DNA of 64,000 nucleotides from Pedobacter africanus (GCF_900176535.1 NZ_FWXT01000001.1:1-64000), one strand, 5' to 3'; counted from the first letter of the stretch, positions 26,664 through 36,952 are shown. Program-made: numbers and translations. Notes: generated by a model not told the origin, from the sequence alone.

Positions 26664-26844
26664 TCAATAGTTTTTTTTAAAACTTTTCGCTGCTGCTCAA
26701 TTATTTGGTTATTATGATGAAGTTCTGAACGGTATATCAATAATAAGAAAAAATAATTTAAAACCTTAACGATTTTTATGTTGCAAGCTAGTACAGCTAT
26801 ATAAATTTAACCATAAGCCGGTATTAACAATACATTAATAATTG

Positions 26845-27930
26845 TCAGGTAAGCTGCACAACCTGCCCGGTTTTTACCGACTCATCACAGGCAAAGGCAA
26901 TCTTCAGGCTGTTGATGGCATCGGCTGTAGGCTCATCCAGGTCAATATCTTCCAGTATCGCCTTCAAAAAGTAGCGCTGTTCCCGGTTACACAGTTCCTG
27001 ATGACCGGGTTCATCCGTAAGGTCTACCCAGCTGTCGGCTTTCGCAAACTTATCTGCTGCGTCGAGTGCTGCATAATGCACTTTAATCGACTCGGTTTTG
27101 GTATGCGCATCTATATTGTCCGAATTGCCTGATGCACCCGCTTGTTTTGCTACAATGGATACCGAACCTTTCGGGCCAATCACATCTTTTACAAAAAATG
27201 CAGTCTCACTCATCATCGGTCCCCAGCCCGCCTCGTACCAGCCTACAGAACCATCTTCAAAACGGATCTGCAGCTGCCCGTAATTGTAATTGCCTGCCGG
27301 GATTTCTTCCGTCAGCCTTGCCCCTATGGCGCTTACCTGTAAAGGTTTGGAACGTGTCATCTGGCACATCACGTCAATATAATGCACCCCGCAATCCACA
27401 ATAGGGCTCAGGCTCTTCATCAGGTTGCGGTGTACCGTCCATTTTGCACCCTGGCTCTGCTGGTTCAGGTTCATCCGCATTACCAGCGGCTTGCCCATTT
27501 CCGAGGAAAGTTCAATAAACTTCTCCCAGGAAGGATGGTAACGTAAAATATAGCCCACCAGCAATTTCTTATTGTACCTTTTAGCGGCTTCGGCCACACG
27601 CTCCGCACCGGCTACAGAGTCGGCCAGTGGCTTCTCTATAAATACATGTGCCCCCGCCGCCATCGCCTTAATGGCAAAAGCCTCATGTGTATCCGGATAG
27701 GTGGAAATACATACCGCATCAGGTTTGGTTTGCTCCAGGGCCTGGTCGTAATCACTAAACAAGGGATAACCGCCGCCAAGTGCTTCGTTTAAAACCACTT
27801 TGCTGTTCCCTGTGGATACCAGGCCGCAAATTTCAAATCCGGGAAGTGTATGGTAGGCTGTAGCATGGGAAGCCCCCATATTGCCACAGCCCACTACCAA
27901 TACCCTTAAATTTTTTAGTCCTACAGACAT
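26845..27930 (-). CDS. Gfo/Idh/MocA family NAD(P)-dependent oxidoreductase (cytoplasmic)
   Basis: 361 residues, no signal peptide. The Rossmann motif is VLVVGCGNMGASHATAYH, and the catalytic EKP triad residue set is present (HVFIEKPLADS, with the later D-x-x-x-H pair in VDCGVHYIDVM). It oxidises or reduces sugars, often at C3, using NAD(P). It lies last in the group with two exported oxidoreductases and the DUF1080 protein, and before the ECF sigma gene. Confidence 0.88.
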   Translation of the reverse strand: MSVGLKNLRVLVVGCGNMGASHATAYHTLPGFEICGLVSTGNSKVVLNEALGGGYPLFSDYDQALEQTKPDAVCISTYPDTHEAFAIKAMAAGAHVFIEKPLADSVAGAERVAEAAKRYNKKLLVGYILRYHPSWEKFIELSSEMGKPLVMRMNLNQQSQGAKWTVHRNLMKSLSPIVDCGVHYIDVMCQMTRSKPLQVSAIGARLTEEIPAGNYNYGQLQIRFEDGSVGWYEAGWGPMMSETAFFVKDVIGPKGSVSIVAKQAGASGNSDNIDAHTKTESIKVHYAALDAADKFAKADSWVDLTDEPGHQELCNREQRYFLKAILEDIDLDEPTADAINSLKIAFACDESVKTGQVVQLT

Positions 27931-27945
27931 ACTTTCAATTTAAAA

Positions 27946-29400
27946 TTATATGCCTAAACTCCAGTCCTTGCGGTACTCACGTTTCACATACTGGTTTACC
28001 TCATCAAAATTCGTCACCCGCATGTTCTGTTTGTCCCAAAGCAGTTTAATGTCCCTGCCCGGATAAATCACCTTACCATCTGCTTTTGTGCGCGGCACGT
28101 CTGTGCCCCTGATGGCCAGATTGGCAATCAGCAAAGTTTCGGTAAGCGGGCCTGCAACATCAAAAGGCGAGCTCAGCTGTATCTTTCCATAACCTGCAAT
28201 CGCCGCTTCTGCCCATTGTGTATAATGCCCGTCAACATCACCAGGTACACGTGGCAGCTTCTTTTTGGTACGCACCTCATTGTTGCGGGTTAACGGCAGC
28301 AGTTTCGGATTGGCTCCATACACACCGCACATCATCTTTCCTTTTGTACCTTCAAACAACACACCGTTGTCACCAAACGATTCGTTTGGCAGCAATTCTT
28401 CCGGACGTTCAGGCTTAATGCCCCCATCCATCCAGTGCATTTTCAGGTTACCCTTGGTCTTTTTCGTTTTCTCAAAAGTCATGATCACATGACTTGAAGG
28501 CGGACAACTGTCCGGAAAATATCCCCTTTTAAATTCATCCAGGTATAAGGTACCTACGCTGCATTGCACGTCAAGCGGAGTGTCCAACCCTAATACCTTT
28601 ACTGAAGGCTCCACCAAATGGGCACCCATATCGCCAATGGCACCTGTCCCATAATCCCACCAGCCTCGCCAGTTAAAAGGCACCAGCTTTTCTATATAAG
28701 GTTTATAGGGTGCAGAACCCAGCCATAAGTCCCAGTCCAGTTCAGCAGGCACTACTCCTGGAGTCGAAGGCCATAAAAGCCCCTGCGGCCAGGTAGGCCT
28801 GTTTGTCCAGCAATATACCGTATGCACCTTGCCAATCTGGCCGTCGTCCAGCCATTCCTGCAATTGCCGCACCCCTTCTCCTGATGAACCCTGGTTACCC
28901 ATCTGGGTAACTACCTTGTAGCGTTCAGCAGCCTCTCTCAGCTTACGTGCTTCATAAATATCATGCGTCAGGGGCTTTTCCACATACACGTGCTTGCCTA
29001 GCTGCATAGCCGCCATGGCTATCATGGCGTGGTTATGGTCTGGTGTCGATACCACTACCGCATCTATACTTTTCTGCTCTTTGTCCAGCATTTCACGGTA
29101 ATCCCTGTAATACTTTGCCTTTGGGAAAGCCTTTACAGAATTGGCCGCCCTGCGGTCATCCACATCGCATAAAAATGCAATCTCGGATTTACCGCCATTG
29201 TATATTTTAGCCAGGTTACTCTCGCCTTTACCGCCTACACCAATACCGGCAACCATCAGGCGGTCACTCGGTGCCAGAAAGCCCCTGCCGCCCAATACAT
29301 GGCGCGGCACAATCATAAAACCGGCTGCAGCCAATCCTGCAGTCTTAATAAAATTTCTTCTTGAATTGATTGCTGCAGAATCCTTTTTCTCTTCCATCAT
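27946..29400 (-). CDS. Gfo/Idh/MocA oxidoreductase with Tat signal
   Basis: 484 residues. A twin-arginine signal is present (SRRNFIKTAGLAAAGFMIV), so the protein is exported folded, presumably with its cofactor bound. Rossmann motif AGIGVGGKGESNLAKI, the EKP motif HVYVEKPLTHD and the DMGAHLVEP segment are all visible. It is likely a periplasmic glycoside or sugar dehydrogenase. It follows the DUF1080 gene by 27 bases and precedes the cytoplasmic oxidoreductase by 15. Confidence 0.9.
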   Translation of the reverse strand: MMEEKKDSAAINSRRNFIKTAGLAAAGFMIVPRHVLGGRGFLAPSDRLMVAGIGVGGKGESNLAKIYNGGKSEIAFLCDVDDRRAANSVKAFPKAKYYRDYREMLDKEQKSIDAVVVSTPDHNHAMIAMAAMQLGKHVYVEKPLTHDIYEARKLREAAERYKVVTQMGNQGSSGEGVRQLQEWLDDGQIGKVHTVYCWTNRPTWPQGLLWPSTPGVVPAELDWDLWLGSAPYKPYIEKLVPFNWRGWWDYGTGAIGDMGAHLVEPSVKVLGLDTPLDVQCSVGTLYLDEFKRGYFPDSCPPSSHVIMTFEKTKKTKGNLKMHWMDGGIKPERPEELLPNESFGDNGVLFEGTKGKMMCGVYGANPKLLPLTRNNEVRTKKKLPRVPGDVDGHYTQWAEAAIAGYGKIQLSSPFDVAGPLTETLLIANLAIRGTDVPRTKADGKVIYPGRDIKLLWDKQNMRVTNFDEVNQYVKREYRKDWSLGI

Positions 29401-29427
29401 AATTTACAACCCGATACCATATGTTTT

Positions 29428-32400
29428 CTATTTCTTAACGCTCTTAACGCTCTCGTTCTTTGCACTAAGGTCTTTGATCCGGATGTTTCTGAACTGCACA
29501 GGCGAGCCATGCCCCAGGAAACCAATGTGGCCGCTTTCACGCTGCAAGCCAGGGTGTGGTTTTCCATCAGCGGCGCCATTTTTACGTGCTTCAGTGATGT
29601 CGCCATCCAGGATTACGGTACCGTTAAGGATCACCTTAATTTTAGGGCCTTTTACAATTACCTCCTCATAGTTCCATTCGCCTACAGGTTTAAGGAAACC
29701 TCTTTTAGCAGGGATGGTTCCATATACAGAGCCATGGTACTGGTAAACGTGCAGGTTCTTATAAATAGGTGCATCGTTGTCCAGGATCTGCAATTCCATA
29801 CCCTGGTAAGCCGCATCACCCGTTAAAGGCGCCCTGATGCCCAGGCCATTGTTTGCTCCGGGGGTCAGCTGAAATTCAAAACGGAAAATGAAATCGCTGA
29901 ATTCCTCTTTGGTAAACAGGTTACCGCCAGAGCCCTTTCCCGGTTTCGGGCGGATAGAGATGTTGCCATCTTCAATAATGTATTCCGTAGTGTTACCAGT
30001 CCAGTTGTGCATATTGGTACCGTCAAACAATACCTTATAACCTTCTTTCTTCTCCTGTGCGCTCAGCTCAAATGGTTTCGGACGCGGGATCTCCCGGATG
30101 TAAATATCGCGGTAAGCAACCGGCGAACCATGGGCCTGCAGTTCGATCTGCTCTTCGGCAAAGATCGGCAGGTTTCTGTCCCAGTAGTTTTCCAGGATCA
30201 CATTATCAGTCACCAGTACGCCATTCAGATATACGGTAACACGGTCACCCTTCATTAAAATGCGGAAGGTGTTCCACTCATCCAATTTGTTGTCGGCAAC
30301 CTGAAGCGGTTTGCTTTCATGAACTTTATTGTTGTACAAACCGCCAGAACCTACCTGGGCACCCACCTTTACGCGGGCATTGTCCCATATCTGTACCTGT
30401 GGGGTACCGCGCAGATAAATACCTGCATCACCTTCGCCTTTTTTATCGTCAATAATCTTCCAGTCCACCAGCATCTCAAAATCCCCATACTTTTTTACCG
30501 TGGCCAGGTTGTCGCCATGGCTCATAAAATGCAGCTCACCGTTCATCGGTTTCCAGCTTTCGCGAGCCGATGCATCTGCTTTTTCCTGTGCAGCAGCCAG
30601 GGTTTTGGCATCCATTTTCGACCTTTTTATCGGATCAGCCACCAGGCCTTTCCATCCTGTAAGATCGGTGCCATTAAATGCCTGTACAAAACCTTCGCCC
30701 TGTGGCATTTCGGCAAGGTATTTACGCATGGCCTCAATCTGGTATTCAGCATCACCGCCTTTAATGGTAGCGATGGTTTTATTGAGCAGGTCTTTGACAA
30801 TTGTTCCTTTGTACGACTTATCGGCCAGGGCAATGTTCATTACTGCATTGGCAGCAGGCTGCTGTAAAGCGGCATTGTCTAAATACCTGCCCGCAAATAA
30901 CAAGGAATTAAAACATTTGGCCTGCTCCAGGTCTTTTAAGATCTGTCCCTGCTGGGCCGGATTTTTGGCAACAGCCATCGCCTCACGAAGCAGCAGCAGC
31001 CTTTGCTCCGGCTGGTATTTTGTTGTCCTTACCAAACGCAGGTAACCATTAAGGGCCTGTTCAAGGTAGGCGGCATTGGCGGGCTCTCGGCTGATCTTTA
31101 TCAGTTCTCCTGCTGCACCTGCATCTGTCCATGACGATAAAGCTGCAATTGCCGCCTTTTTGGTTTGTTCATTGCCCCTGTTAAAAGCTTCGGAAACCGC
31201 TTTCAGAGATTTCTCTCCACCCAAACTGCCCAGCATTTTATAATATAATTCTTTTTTGGCATCAGGTGCTGCAGCCATTTGCAATAAAACTGCATCTACC
31301 TGCTGGTCCCTGTTTTGCGTACCTTTTACCGCCGCAATAACAGCCTCTTGAACCTTTACCAGTTCATCCTGATTGCTGGTTTCGTTCAGCAAAGTGAACA
31401 ACTGCGATAAGTTATCGCCGATTACAGTTTGTTTCAGCGCCGAAAAAGCGGCTTGCCTTACCTGCGGGTTTTTACTTTTCAGTAACGCAGAAACAGTACC
31501 CAATTGGGCGTTTGCCGCTTTCGCGGCCAATACATTGATTAAAGCCACCTGTACTTCTGGCTTTGCTTTAGGGATAAAGGCAGCAACCTTAGCACCCATG
31601 CCCTCACCTTTCATTCTTAAAATGGTATTGGAAAGCGCAGTTATGTCGGCCGCATCACCTTTGCCCATTACTTTAAGCAAGGCTGGCAGCGATGCTTCTT
31701 CACCAATATTACCGGTTGCAGCAAAGGCGGCAGCCCTTACAGCAGCATCATTACTTTTAAATAGTTTACTGATCGAAGGCAATACCGATTGAACTTTACT
31801 CTCGCCCAGCATATTTAAAATGGCCACCTGTGTTTCAGGGTCTGCTTTGGCAGCCTTTTTAACCCATTGTTCTGCAGTTGCAGGCGTAAGTTTAGGCAAG
31901 GCAAATTTCAATGCCGCAGCGCGGTATTCAAAGCTTTTATCGTCCATCGCGGCCATCAGGTATTCATCGCTCTGCTGTGTACTGAAATCAGAAACGATCT
32001 TCAATGCGGTAGTACGTGTATGTACCTGATTGTCGCCCGTAGCCTTTTCCAGGATCTGTTTGGCTATTTTATTGGCCAAAGCCTTATCATTGCCTTTCAT
32101 CAGCTCAGTGGCGTAAATACCGTAGGCTGCAACAGCATTTGTTTTATCGTATTTAAAGCCTGCTTTCTCGGCAGCAGTGGCCATCACGCTCTCCGAAGCC
32201 GGATCAGCAATATAAGCCAGTGCATATAAAGCCATCTTAGCCAGGTCATCTGCGCCGGTAGTTAAACCTGCTATAGCTTTGGCGGCTTCCCTGCTCCTGC
32301 TATCTCCCAATGCCTCAACTATAGAAAGACGGGCAGCTCCTGATGATTTAGCTAAACTGTTCAGCAAAGCTGTTTTTGCAGCCGCCGAATTCACTTTAAC

Positions 32401-32874
32401 CAGGGCCCTTGCCGCAGGATCTGCCAATTGGGCATCTGTTAAATAGCCTTCCAGACAAGCCACAGCATCGTCCTTACCTACAGTTTCCAGCTGAGCGATG
32501 AGGAAGGATTTGTTTTGTTTGTCCGACACTTTGGCCAGGGCTTTGCAATAAGCATTTACGCTCATTTTTCTCCAGGCTTCCTGTCCGGGCTGGGTCACAT
32601 AACCCGAAAATCCGCCAATAGCATATTCCAGCAGGGCATTATTTCCTTTGCCTGGGGCGGTTAAACCACTGATGAGGGTTACATAACCATCTTCGCCCAT
32701 GCTGGCAATTTCCTGCATGTTGGCTTTTAGCTGCTTGGCATCCCTGGCAGGCAGCTGCGCCAGTAAATCTGCAATTCTGGTGGTGATGGTACGTTGGTCT
32801 GTTTTGTCCTGCGCAAAGGCCTGATATTGCAGCATTACGGCAGCGAGCAGGACAAAGAATATCTTTTTTATCAT
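29428..32874 (-). CDS. Exported HEAT-repeat protein with two DUF1080 (3-keto-disaccharide hydrolase) domains
   Basis: 1148 residues with a signal peptide (MIKKIFFVLLAAVMLQYQAFA). Residues ~90-700 are many HEAT-like helical repeats (for example AAVRAAAFAATGNIGEEASL). Two DUF1080 beta-sandwich domains follow: the first from about residue 728 (GFVQAFNGTDLTGWKG), the second from about 945 (GYKVLFDGTNMHNWTG). DUF1080 members cleave glycosides after C3 oxidation (3-keto-disaccharide hydrolase family). With three Gfo/Idh/MocA oxidoreductases around it, this points to a pathway that oxidises a glycoside at C3, then cleaves it. The HEAT part may hold the partners together. It lies between Tat oxidoreductase genes on one strand. 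Confidence 0.88.
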   Translation of the reverse strand: MIKKIFFVLLAAVMLQYQAFAQDKTDQRTITTRIADLLAQLPARDAKQLKANMQEIASMGEDGYVTLISGLTAPGKGNNALLEYAIGGFSGYVTQPGQEAWRKMSVNAYCKALAKVSDKQNKSFLIAQLETVGKDDAVACLEGYLTDAQLADPAARALVKVNSAAAKTALLNSLAKSSGAARLSIVEALGDSRSREAAKAIAGLTTGADDLAKMALYALAYIADPASESVMATAAEKAGFKYDKTNAVAAYGIYATELMKGNDKALANKIAKQILEKATGDNQVHTRTTALKIVSDFSTQQSDEYLMAAMDDKSFEYRAAALKFALPKLTPATAEQWVKKAAKADPETQVAILNMLGESKVQSVLPSISKLFKSNDAAVRAAAFAATGNIGEEASLPALLKVMGKGDAADITALSNTILRMKGEGMGAKVAAFIPKAKPEVQVALINVLAAKAANAQLGTVSALLKSKNPQVRQAAFSALKQTVIGDNLSQLFTLLNETSNQDELVKVQEAVIAAVKGTQNRDQQVDAVLLQMAAAPDAKKELYYKMLGSLGGEKSLKAVSEAFNRGNEQTKKAAIAALSSWTDAGAAGELIKISREPANAAYLEQALNGYLRLVRTTKYQPEQRLLLLREAMAVAKNPAQQGQILKDLEQAKCFNSLLFAGRYLDNAALQQPAANAVMNIALADKSYKGTIVKDLLNKTIATIKGGDAEYQIEAMRKYLAEMPQGEGFVQAFNGTDLTGWKGLVADPIKRSKMDAKTLAAAQEKADASARESWKPMNGELHFMSHGDNLATVKKYGDFEMLVDWKIIDDKKGEGDAGIYLRGTPQVQIWDNARVKVGAQVGSGGLYNNKVHESKPLQVADNKLDEWNTFRILMKGDRVTVYLNGVLVTDNVILENYWDRNLPIFAEEQIELQAHGSPVAYRDIYIREIPRPKPFELSAQEKKEGYKVLFDGTNMHNWTGNTTEYIIEDGNISIRPKPGKGSGGNLFTKEEFSDFIFRFEFQLTPGANNGLGIRAPLTGDAAYQGMELQILDNDAPIYKNLHVYQYHGSVYGTIPAKRGFLKPVGEWNYEEVIVKGPKIKVILNGTVILDGDITEARKNGAADGKPHPGLQRESGHIGFLGHGSPVQFRNIRIKDLSAKNESVKSVKK

Positions 32875-32920
32875 TATAGTAAGGGTAAAAGGTTAATTCT
32901 AAATATTTAAAAGGATTAAA

Positions 32921-34201
32921 TTAAATGGTAAAAGGGGCACGCATAACCGGGTTAATCAATCGGTTTGCGCCTTCATCATCAATAAATTCCTGTTTAACCG
33001 GGTCAAACTTCAGGTTACGTCCCAAACGCAGGGCAGCAAGGCCTATGTTAATGATGTTACATGAACGGTGCCCGTTCTGCTCATTTAAGGCAAACTGCTG
33101 TCTTGTTCTTACCGCTTCGCTGAAATCGGTGAGTTGTGGTGCCGGATCAGGGAATGCAGCAAGCTTGCGTTCCAGATCAGGGATATCCGATTTAAACCCT
33201 GGGTAAAGCTTTCCTTTTGGTCCTTCTATATAAGGTACATTCGCATCCTTAGCCTCACCATCTAAAATAATCTGGCAGCCATCTGCATAAGTATAGGTTA
33301 TTCTGCGCCAGATGCCTACAGCATCCGTATGTTGTTGCGGGGCATCAATTTCGACAGATATTGGGTTGGTATCGTCTTTACCCAAAAAGTATTGGATCGG
33401 GTCCAGGTAATGCTGTCCCATGTCACTTAAACCACCACCATCATAATCCCAGTAGCCTCTGAAAGTCTGGTGCACGCGGTGGGTGCTGTAAGGTTTATAA
33501 GGCGCAGGGCCAAGCCAGGAATTGTAGTCCAGTTCTGCAGGCACCGGCTCAGGAGGCAAATTATCCTTACCTACCCAGAAAAATTTCCAGTCGTAGCCCG
33601 TATGCCTGCTTACCGTAACCTTTAAAGGCCAGCCCAGCAAACCGCTATCTACCAATTTTTTCACCGGTTTAACGGTAGTACCCAGTCCATAAAAAGTATC
33701 TTTAAAACGGAACCAGGTATTTAACCTGAAGATCCTGCCATTGGCCTGTACGGCCTCCATCACCTTTTTTCCTTCGCCTATGGTATGCGTCATGGGTTTT
33801 TCACACCAAATGTCTTTACCAGCGTTGGCCGCATCCACAGCCATAATGCCATGCCAGTGCGGTGGTGTCGCAATGTGCACAATATCTACCTCCGGAAGCT
33901 GGATCATCTCACGATAGTCGCTAAAGGTCTTTACCCCTTTATCCAGCATGGGCAGCGACTTGGCGATGTGCCTTTTGTCTACATCGCAGATCGCAACCAC
34001 CTGTGTGCCTTCGTAAGGAAAGTGGTTACGGCCCATGCCGCCAACACCAATAACGGCCTTGGTCAGCTTATCACTTGGTGCAATAAATCCCTGTCCGCCC
34101 AATACATATCGCGGAACAATGGTAAATGCGGCCAATCCTACCGCAGTCTTTTTAATGAAATCTCTTCTGGAGTTTGCTTGTTGTGGTTCTTTGGGTTTCA
34201 T
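32921..34201 (-). CDS. Gfo/Idh/MocA oxidoreductase with Tat signal
   Basis: 426 residues. Tat signal SRRDFIKKTAVGLAAFTIV. Rossmann motif AVIGVGGMGRNHF, EKP motif IWCEKPMTHT and GGGLSDMGQHYLDP further on. This is the first gene of the operon, 187 bases from the divergent ROK gene. It is similar in layout to the exported oxidoreductase at 27946 and may act on a different sugar or as the opposite step. Confidence 0.9.
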   Translation of the reverse strand: MKPKEPQQANSRRDFIKKTAVGLAAFTIVPRYVLGGQGFIAPSDKLTKAVIGVGGMGRNHFPYEGTQVVAICDVDKRHIAKSLPMLDKGVKTFSDYREMIQLPEVDIVHIATPPHWHGIMAVDAANAGKDIWCEKPMTHTIGEGKKVMEAVQANGRIFRLNTWFRFKDTFYGLGTTVKPVKKLVDSGLLGWPLKVTVSRHTGYDWKFFWVGKDNLPPEPVPAELDYNSWLGPAPYKPYSTHRVHQTFRGYWDYDGGGLSDMGQHYLDPIQYFLGKDDTNPISVEIDAPQQHTDAVGIWRRITYTYADGCQIILDGEAKDANVPYIEGPKGKLYPGFKSDIPDLERKLAAFPDPAPQLTDFSEAVRTRQQFALNEQNGHRSCNIINIGLAALRLGRNLKFDPVKQEFIDDEGANRLINPVMRAPFTI

Positions 34202-34388
34202 GTCAGCTTTGTGTTGTTATCATCCTTCATACTTTTCCAAACATCAAAAATTCGGTACTTGCATGGTTAATATTAGGGAGAAATTGTTAAAAACACAAAA
34301 CATCCTTTAATTATTTACGTATTAAAAATACTTTTATAAATTTTTAATATAAGTTCTCTATATTTAACCAAATAGAGCAATCAAATCC

Positions 34389-35660
34389 ATGAATCTTAGT
34401 CTATTAAATCACATAACAAAACCAATGCAAGATAAGCAGCTGATACACAAATACCAGCTGGTCAAACATCTTTTTAACCTTGGCCCATGTTCTGTCTCTG
34501 CCTTATGCCGTACCATGAACATGAGCACCCCCAGTATTCTAAAACTGATCAGTGGTTTAACAGATGAAGGCTGGATAGAAAAGAAAGGTTATGGCGTATC
34601 TCTTGGCGGCAGGAAACCCGATCTCTACAGCTTAAAAGATAAAAAGATCCTGATCCTTTGTATTGACATCGCCTTGTTCCACACCAAAATAGCCATTATT
34701 GACAACAATTATAATTACATAGTAGAGGCCCAGACCATTGCCCTGCCCATCTCCAAAAGCACCCGGTCCGATTTTCTCCATATATTAAGCGGCCATGTAC
34801 AGGATATTCTGAAAGACCATCACATCAGCAAAGAAACTTTGATTGGCTGCAGCGTAGGTATGCCGGGCCTGGTCGACTCTGAAAAAGGAAAAAGCTACAG
34901 CTATTTTCTTAGTGATGAAGAAGACATCTCGCTCACAACGGAATTTGAGAAAACACTGAAACTCCCTGTCGTTATCCAGAATGATGTCAACGGATCGTCT
35001 ATGGCCGAATTTACGCACGGCATGGCAAAAGGCAAGCAGAACGTCCTCATCCTGTTAATGGACCTGGGCGTCGGGCTCGGCATCATTATGGATGGCAAAT
35101 TAAGAAAAGGTGCCTGCGGGTTTTCGGGCGAGCTGGGCCACATCCCCTTCGTAGAGAACGGGGCCCTGTGTTACTGCGGCAAACACGGCTGTCTCGAAAC
35201 CATTACTTCCGGCAACGCTTTATCAGAAATGGCAAAAGAAGGCATACTAGCGGGCAAAAACTCCATGCTCAACAAACTCAGTAAAGAAGAACTGCAAAGG
35301 ATTGAACCTGCTGTGATTATAGAAGCAGCAAACAAAGGCGATCAGTATGCCATCCAGCTGCTCTCCAATATCGGTACCTATATGGGTAAAGGTATCGCCA
35401 TGCTCATTCAGCTCTTTAACCCCGAACTCATCATATTAAGCGGAAAAATTGCAGAGGCCAAGCAATACATTACCCTGCCCATGCAACAGGCCATCAATAC
35501 CTATTGCATGACCCAGATCAGGGAGCGGACCACTATCCTCTCTTCCGAGCTTGGCGAAAACTCAAGGCTGCTGGGCTATGCCACAACAGGGATCGATCAT
35601 TTTCTGGACACCTGCATTCAGAAAGCCGGAAAACCAAAGTCAAAGCTTCAGGTTCAGTAA
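34389..35660 (+). CDS. ROK family protein with N-terminal winged helix (NagC/XylR-type regulator)
   Basis: 423 residues. The N-terminal winged helix reads LVKHLFNLGPCSVSALCRTM and SILKLISGLTDEGWIEKK. The ROK core has a sugar-kinase fold with GCSVGMPGLVDSEKG and the zinc motif ELGHIPFVENGALCYCGKHG with the following CLE. It starts divergently, 187 bases from the oxidoreductase operon, so it is the likely regulator of that locus, with a sugar or sugar phosphate as inducer. Confidence 0.9.
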   Translation: MNLSLLNHITKPMQDKQLIHKYQLVKHLFNLGPCSVSALCRTMNMSTPSILKLISGLTDEGWIEKKGYGVSLGGRKPDLYSLKDKKILILCIDIALFHTKIAIIDNNYNYIVEAQTIALPISKSTRSDFLHILSGHVQDILKDHHISKETLIGCSVGMPGLVDSEKGKSYSYFLSDEEDISLTTEFEKTLKLPVVIQNDVNGSSMAEFTHGMAKGKQNVLILLMDLGVGLGIIMDGKLRKGACGFSGELGHIPFVENGALCYCGKHGCLETITSGNALSEMAKEGILAGKNSMLNKLSKEELQRIEPAVIIEAANKGDQYAIQLLSNIGTYMGKGIAMLIQLFNPELIILSGKIAEAKQYITLPMQQAINTYCMTQIRERTTILSSELGENSRLLGYATTGIDHFLDTCIQKAGKPKSKLQVQ

Positions 35661-35738
35661 TAATTTGCTTACTTTTTGTATTGAACAACTATTTTATGTT
35701 TTCATTTGTTGTTAACTTGTAATAGCTAAAGACAATAT

Positions 35739-36665
35739 ATGGCATTTATAGATTACTACCAGACACTGGAAATTGACAAAACAGCCTCCCAGGATGATAT
35801 CAAAAAAGCTTACCGCAAGCTGGCCAGAAAGTACCACCCCGATCTGAACCCTAACGACAAAGAAGCCAACAAACGCTTCCAGCAAATCAATGAAGCCAAT
35901 GAAGCGCTGAGCGATCCGGAAAAAAGGAAGAAGTACGACGAATATGGCGAGCATTGGAAAAATGCAGAGCAGTTTGAGCAGGCCAAACGGGCACAGTCAC
36001 AGCAGCAGCAATACCAGGGTTCCGGAAATCCTTTCGGTGGCGGCACTTCAGGCAGTTATACTGCCGAGGATTTCGGAAGCGGCGATTTCTCGGAATTCTT
36101 TGAAAATATGTTTGGAAAAGGTGCTGGACGGCGAGGCGGCAGTCAGGTTAAATACAAAGGGCAGGACTACCAGGCAGAGCTGCAGCTTGAACTGATGGAT
36201 GCCTATAAAACCCATAAACAAACGCTGACCGTAAATGGAAAGAACCTGCGCATTACTATTCCTGCAGGGATTGCCGACGGACAGGTGATCAAACTGGGCG
36301 GACAAGGTGGACCGGGCAGGAATGGCGGACCAAACGGCGATCTGTATATCACTTTCAACATCGCAGCCCACCCTGTTTTTAAGAGGTTAAATGATGATGT
36401 ATACCTCAACAAAGAGATCGATTTGTATACTGCAGTGCTGGGCGGCGACGTTACAGTAAATACAATGGATGGGATGGTGAAATTAAAAGTTGCACCAGGC
36501 ACCCAAAACGGAGCAAAAGTGAGGCTAAAGGGCAAAGGCTTCCCGGTTTACAAAAAAGAAGGGCATTTCGGGAACCTCTTTGTAACCTTTACGGTAAAAA
36601 TCCCTGCCGCACTCAACGAAAAACAACAGGAACTGTTTAAAGAATTACAAAAACTGGAATCATGA
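35739..36665 (+). CDS. cbpA: J-domain co-chaperone CbpA
   Basis: 308 residues. The J domain starts IDYYQTLEIDKTASQDDIKK and has the HPD motif (KYHPDLNPNDKEA). A Gly/Phe-rich linker (QGSGNPFGGGTSGSYTAEDF) and the DnaJ C-terminal substrate-binding domains follow. The zinc-finger of DnaJ is absent, which defines the CbpA form. It stimulates DnaK ATP use. The next gene overlaps by 4 bases and encodes its CbpM modulator. Confidence 0.93.
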   Translation: MAFIDYYQTLEIDKTASQDDIKKAYRKLARKYHPDLNPNDKEANKRFQQINEANEALSDPEKRKKYDEYGEHWKNAEQFEQAKRAQSQQQQYQGSGNPFGGGTSGSYTAEDFGSGDFSEFFENMFGKGAGRRGGSQVKYKGQDYQAELQLELMDAYKTHKQTLTVNGKNLRITIPAGIADGQVIKLGGQGGPGRNGGPNGDLYITFNIAAHPVFKRLNDDVYLNKEIDLYTAVLGGDVTVNTMDGMVKLKVAPGTQNGAKVRLKGKGFPVYKKEGHFGNLFVTFTVKIPAALNEKQQELFKELQKLES

Positions 36666-36952
36666 ACAACGAACTCATCACTATAACAGAATATTGTGTA
36701 AAATACGAGATTGATCCTTTATTCATCAATTCCCTGGAAGAATCCGGCATTATTGTATTTACTAACGTAGGCCTGGAAAAATTTATACATACCACCCAGT
36801 TTGCCGAAATTGACAGGTACATACATTTTCATTATGACCTGCACATCAATATAGAAGGGATTGACGCCATCCGGCATTTGCTGAACAAAGTAAGTAGCCT
36901 GCAGGATGAGATCAGCCAGTTGAAAAGGCAGTTATTGCTCCATGAAACCTGA
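36662..36952 (+). CDS. cbpM: Chaperone modulator CbpM
   Basis: 96 residues, MerR-like fold (ITITEYCVKYEIDPLFINSL, then GIIVFTNVGLEKFIHTTQFA) with a C-terminal helical tail. It binds the J domain of CbpA and blocks its action on DnaK. The start overlaps the cbpA stop (ATGA), so both proteins are made together. Confidence 0.9.
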   Translation: MNNELITITEYCVKYEIDPLFINSLEESGIIVFTNVGLEKFIHTTQFAEIDRYIHFHYDLHINIEGIDAIRHLLNKVSSLQDEISQLKRQLLLHET

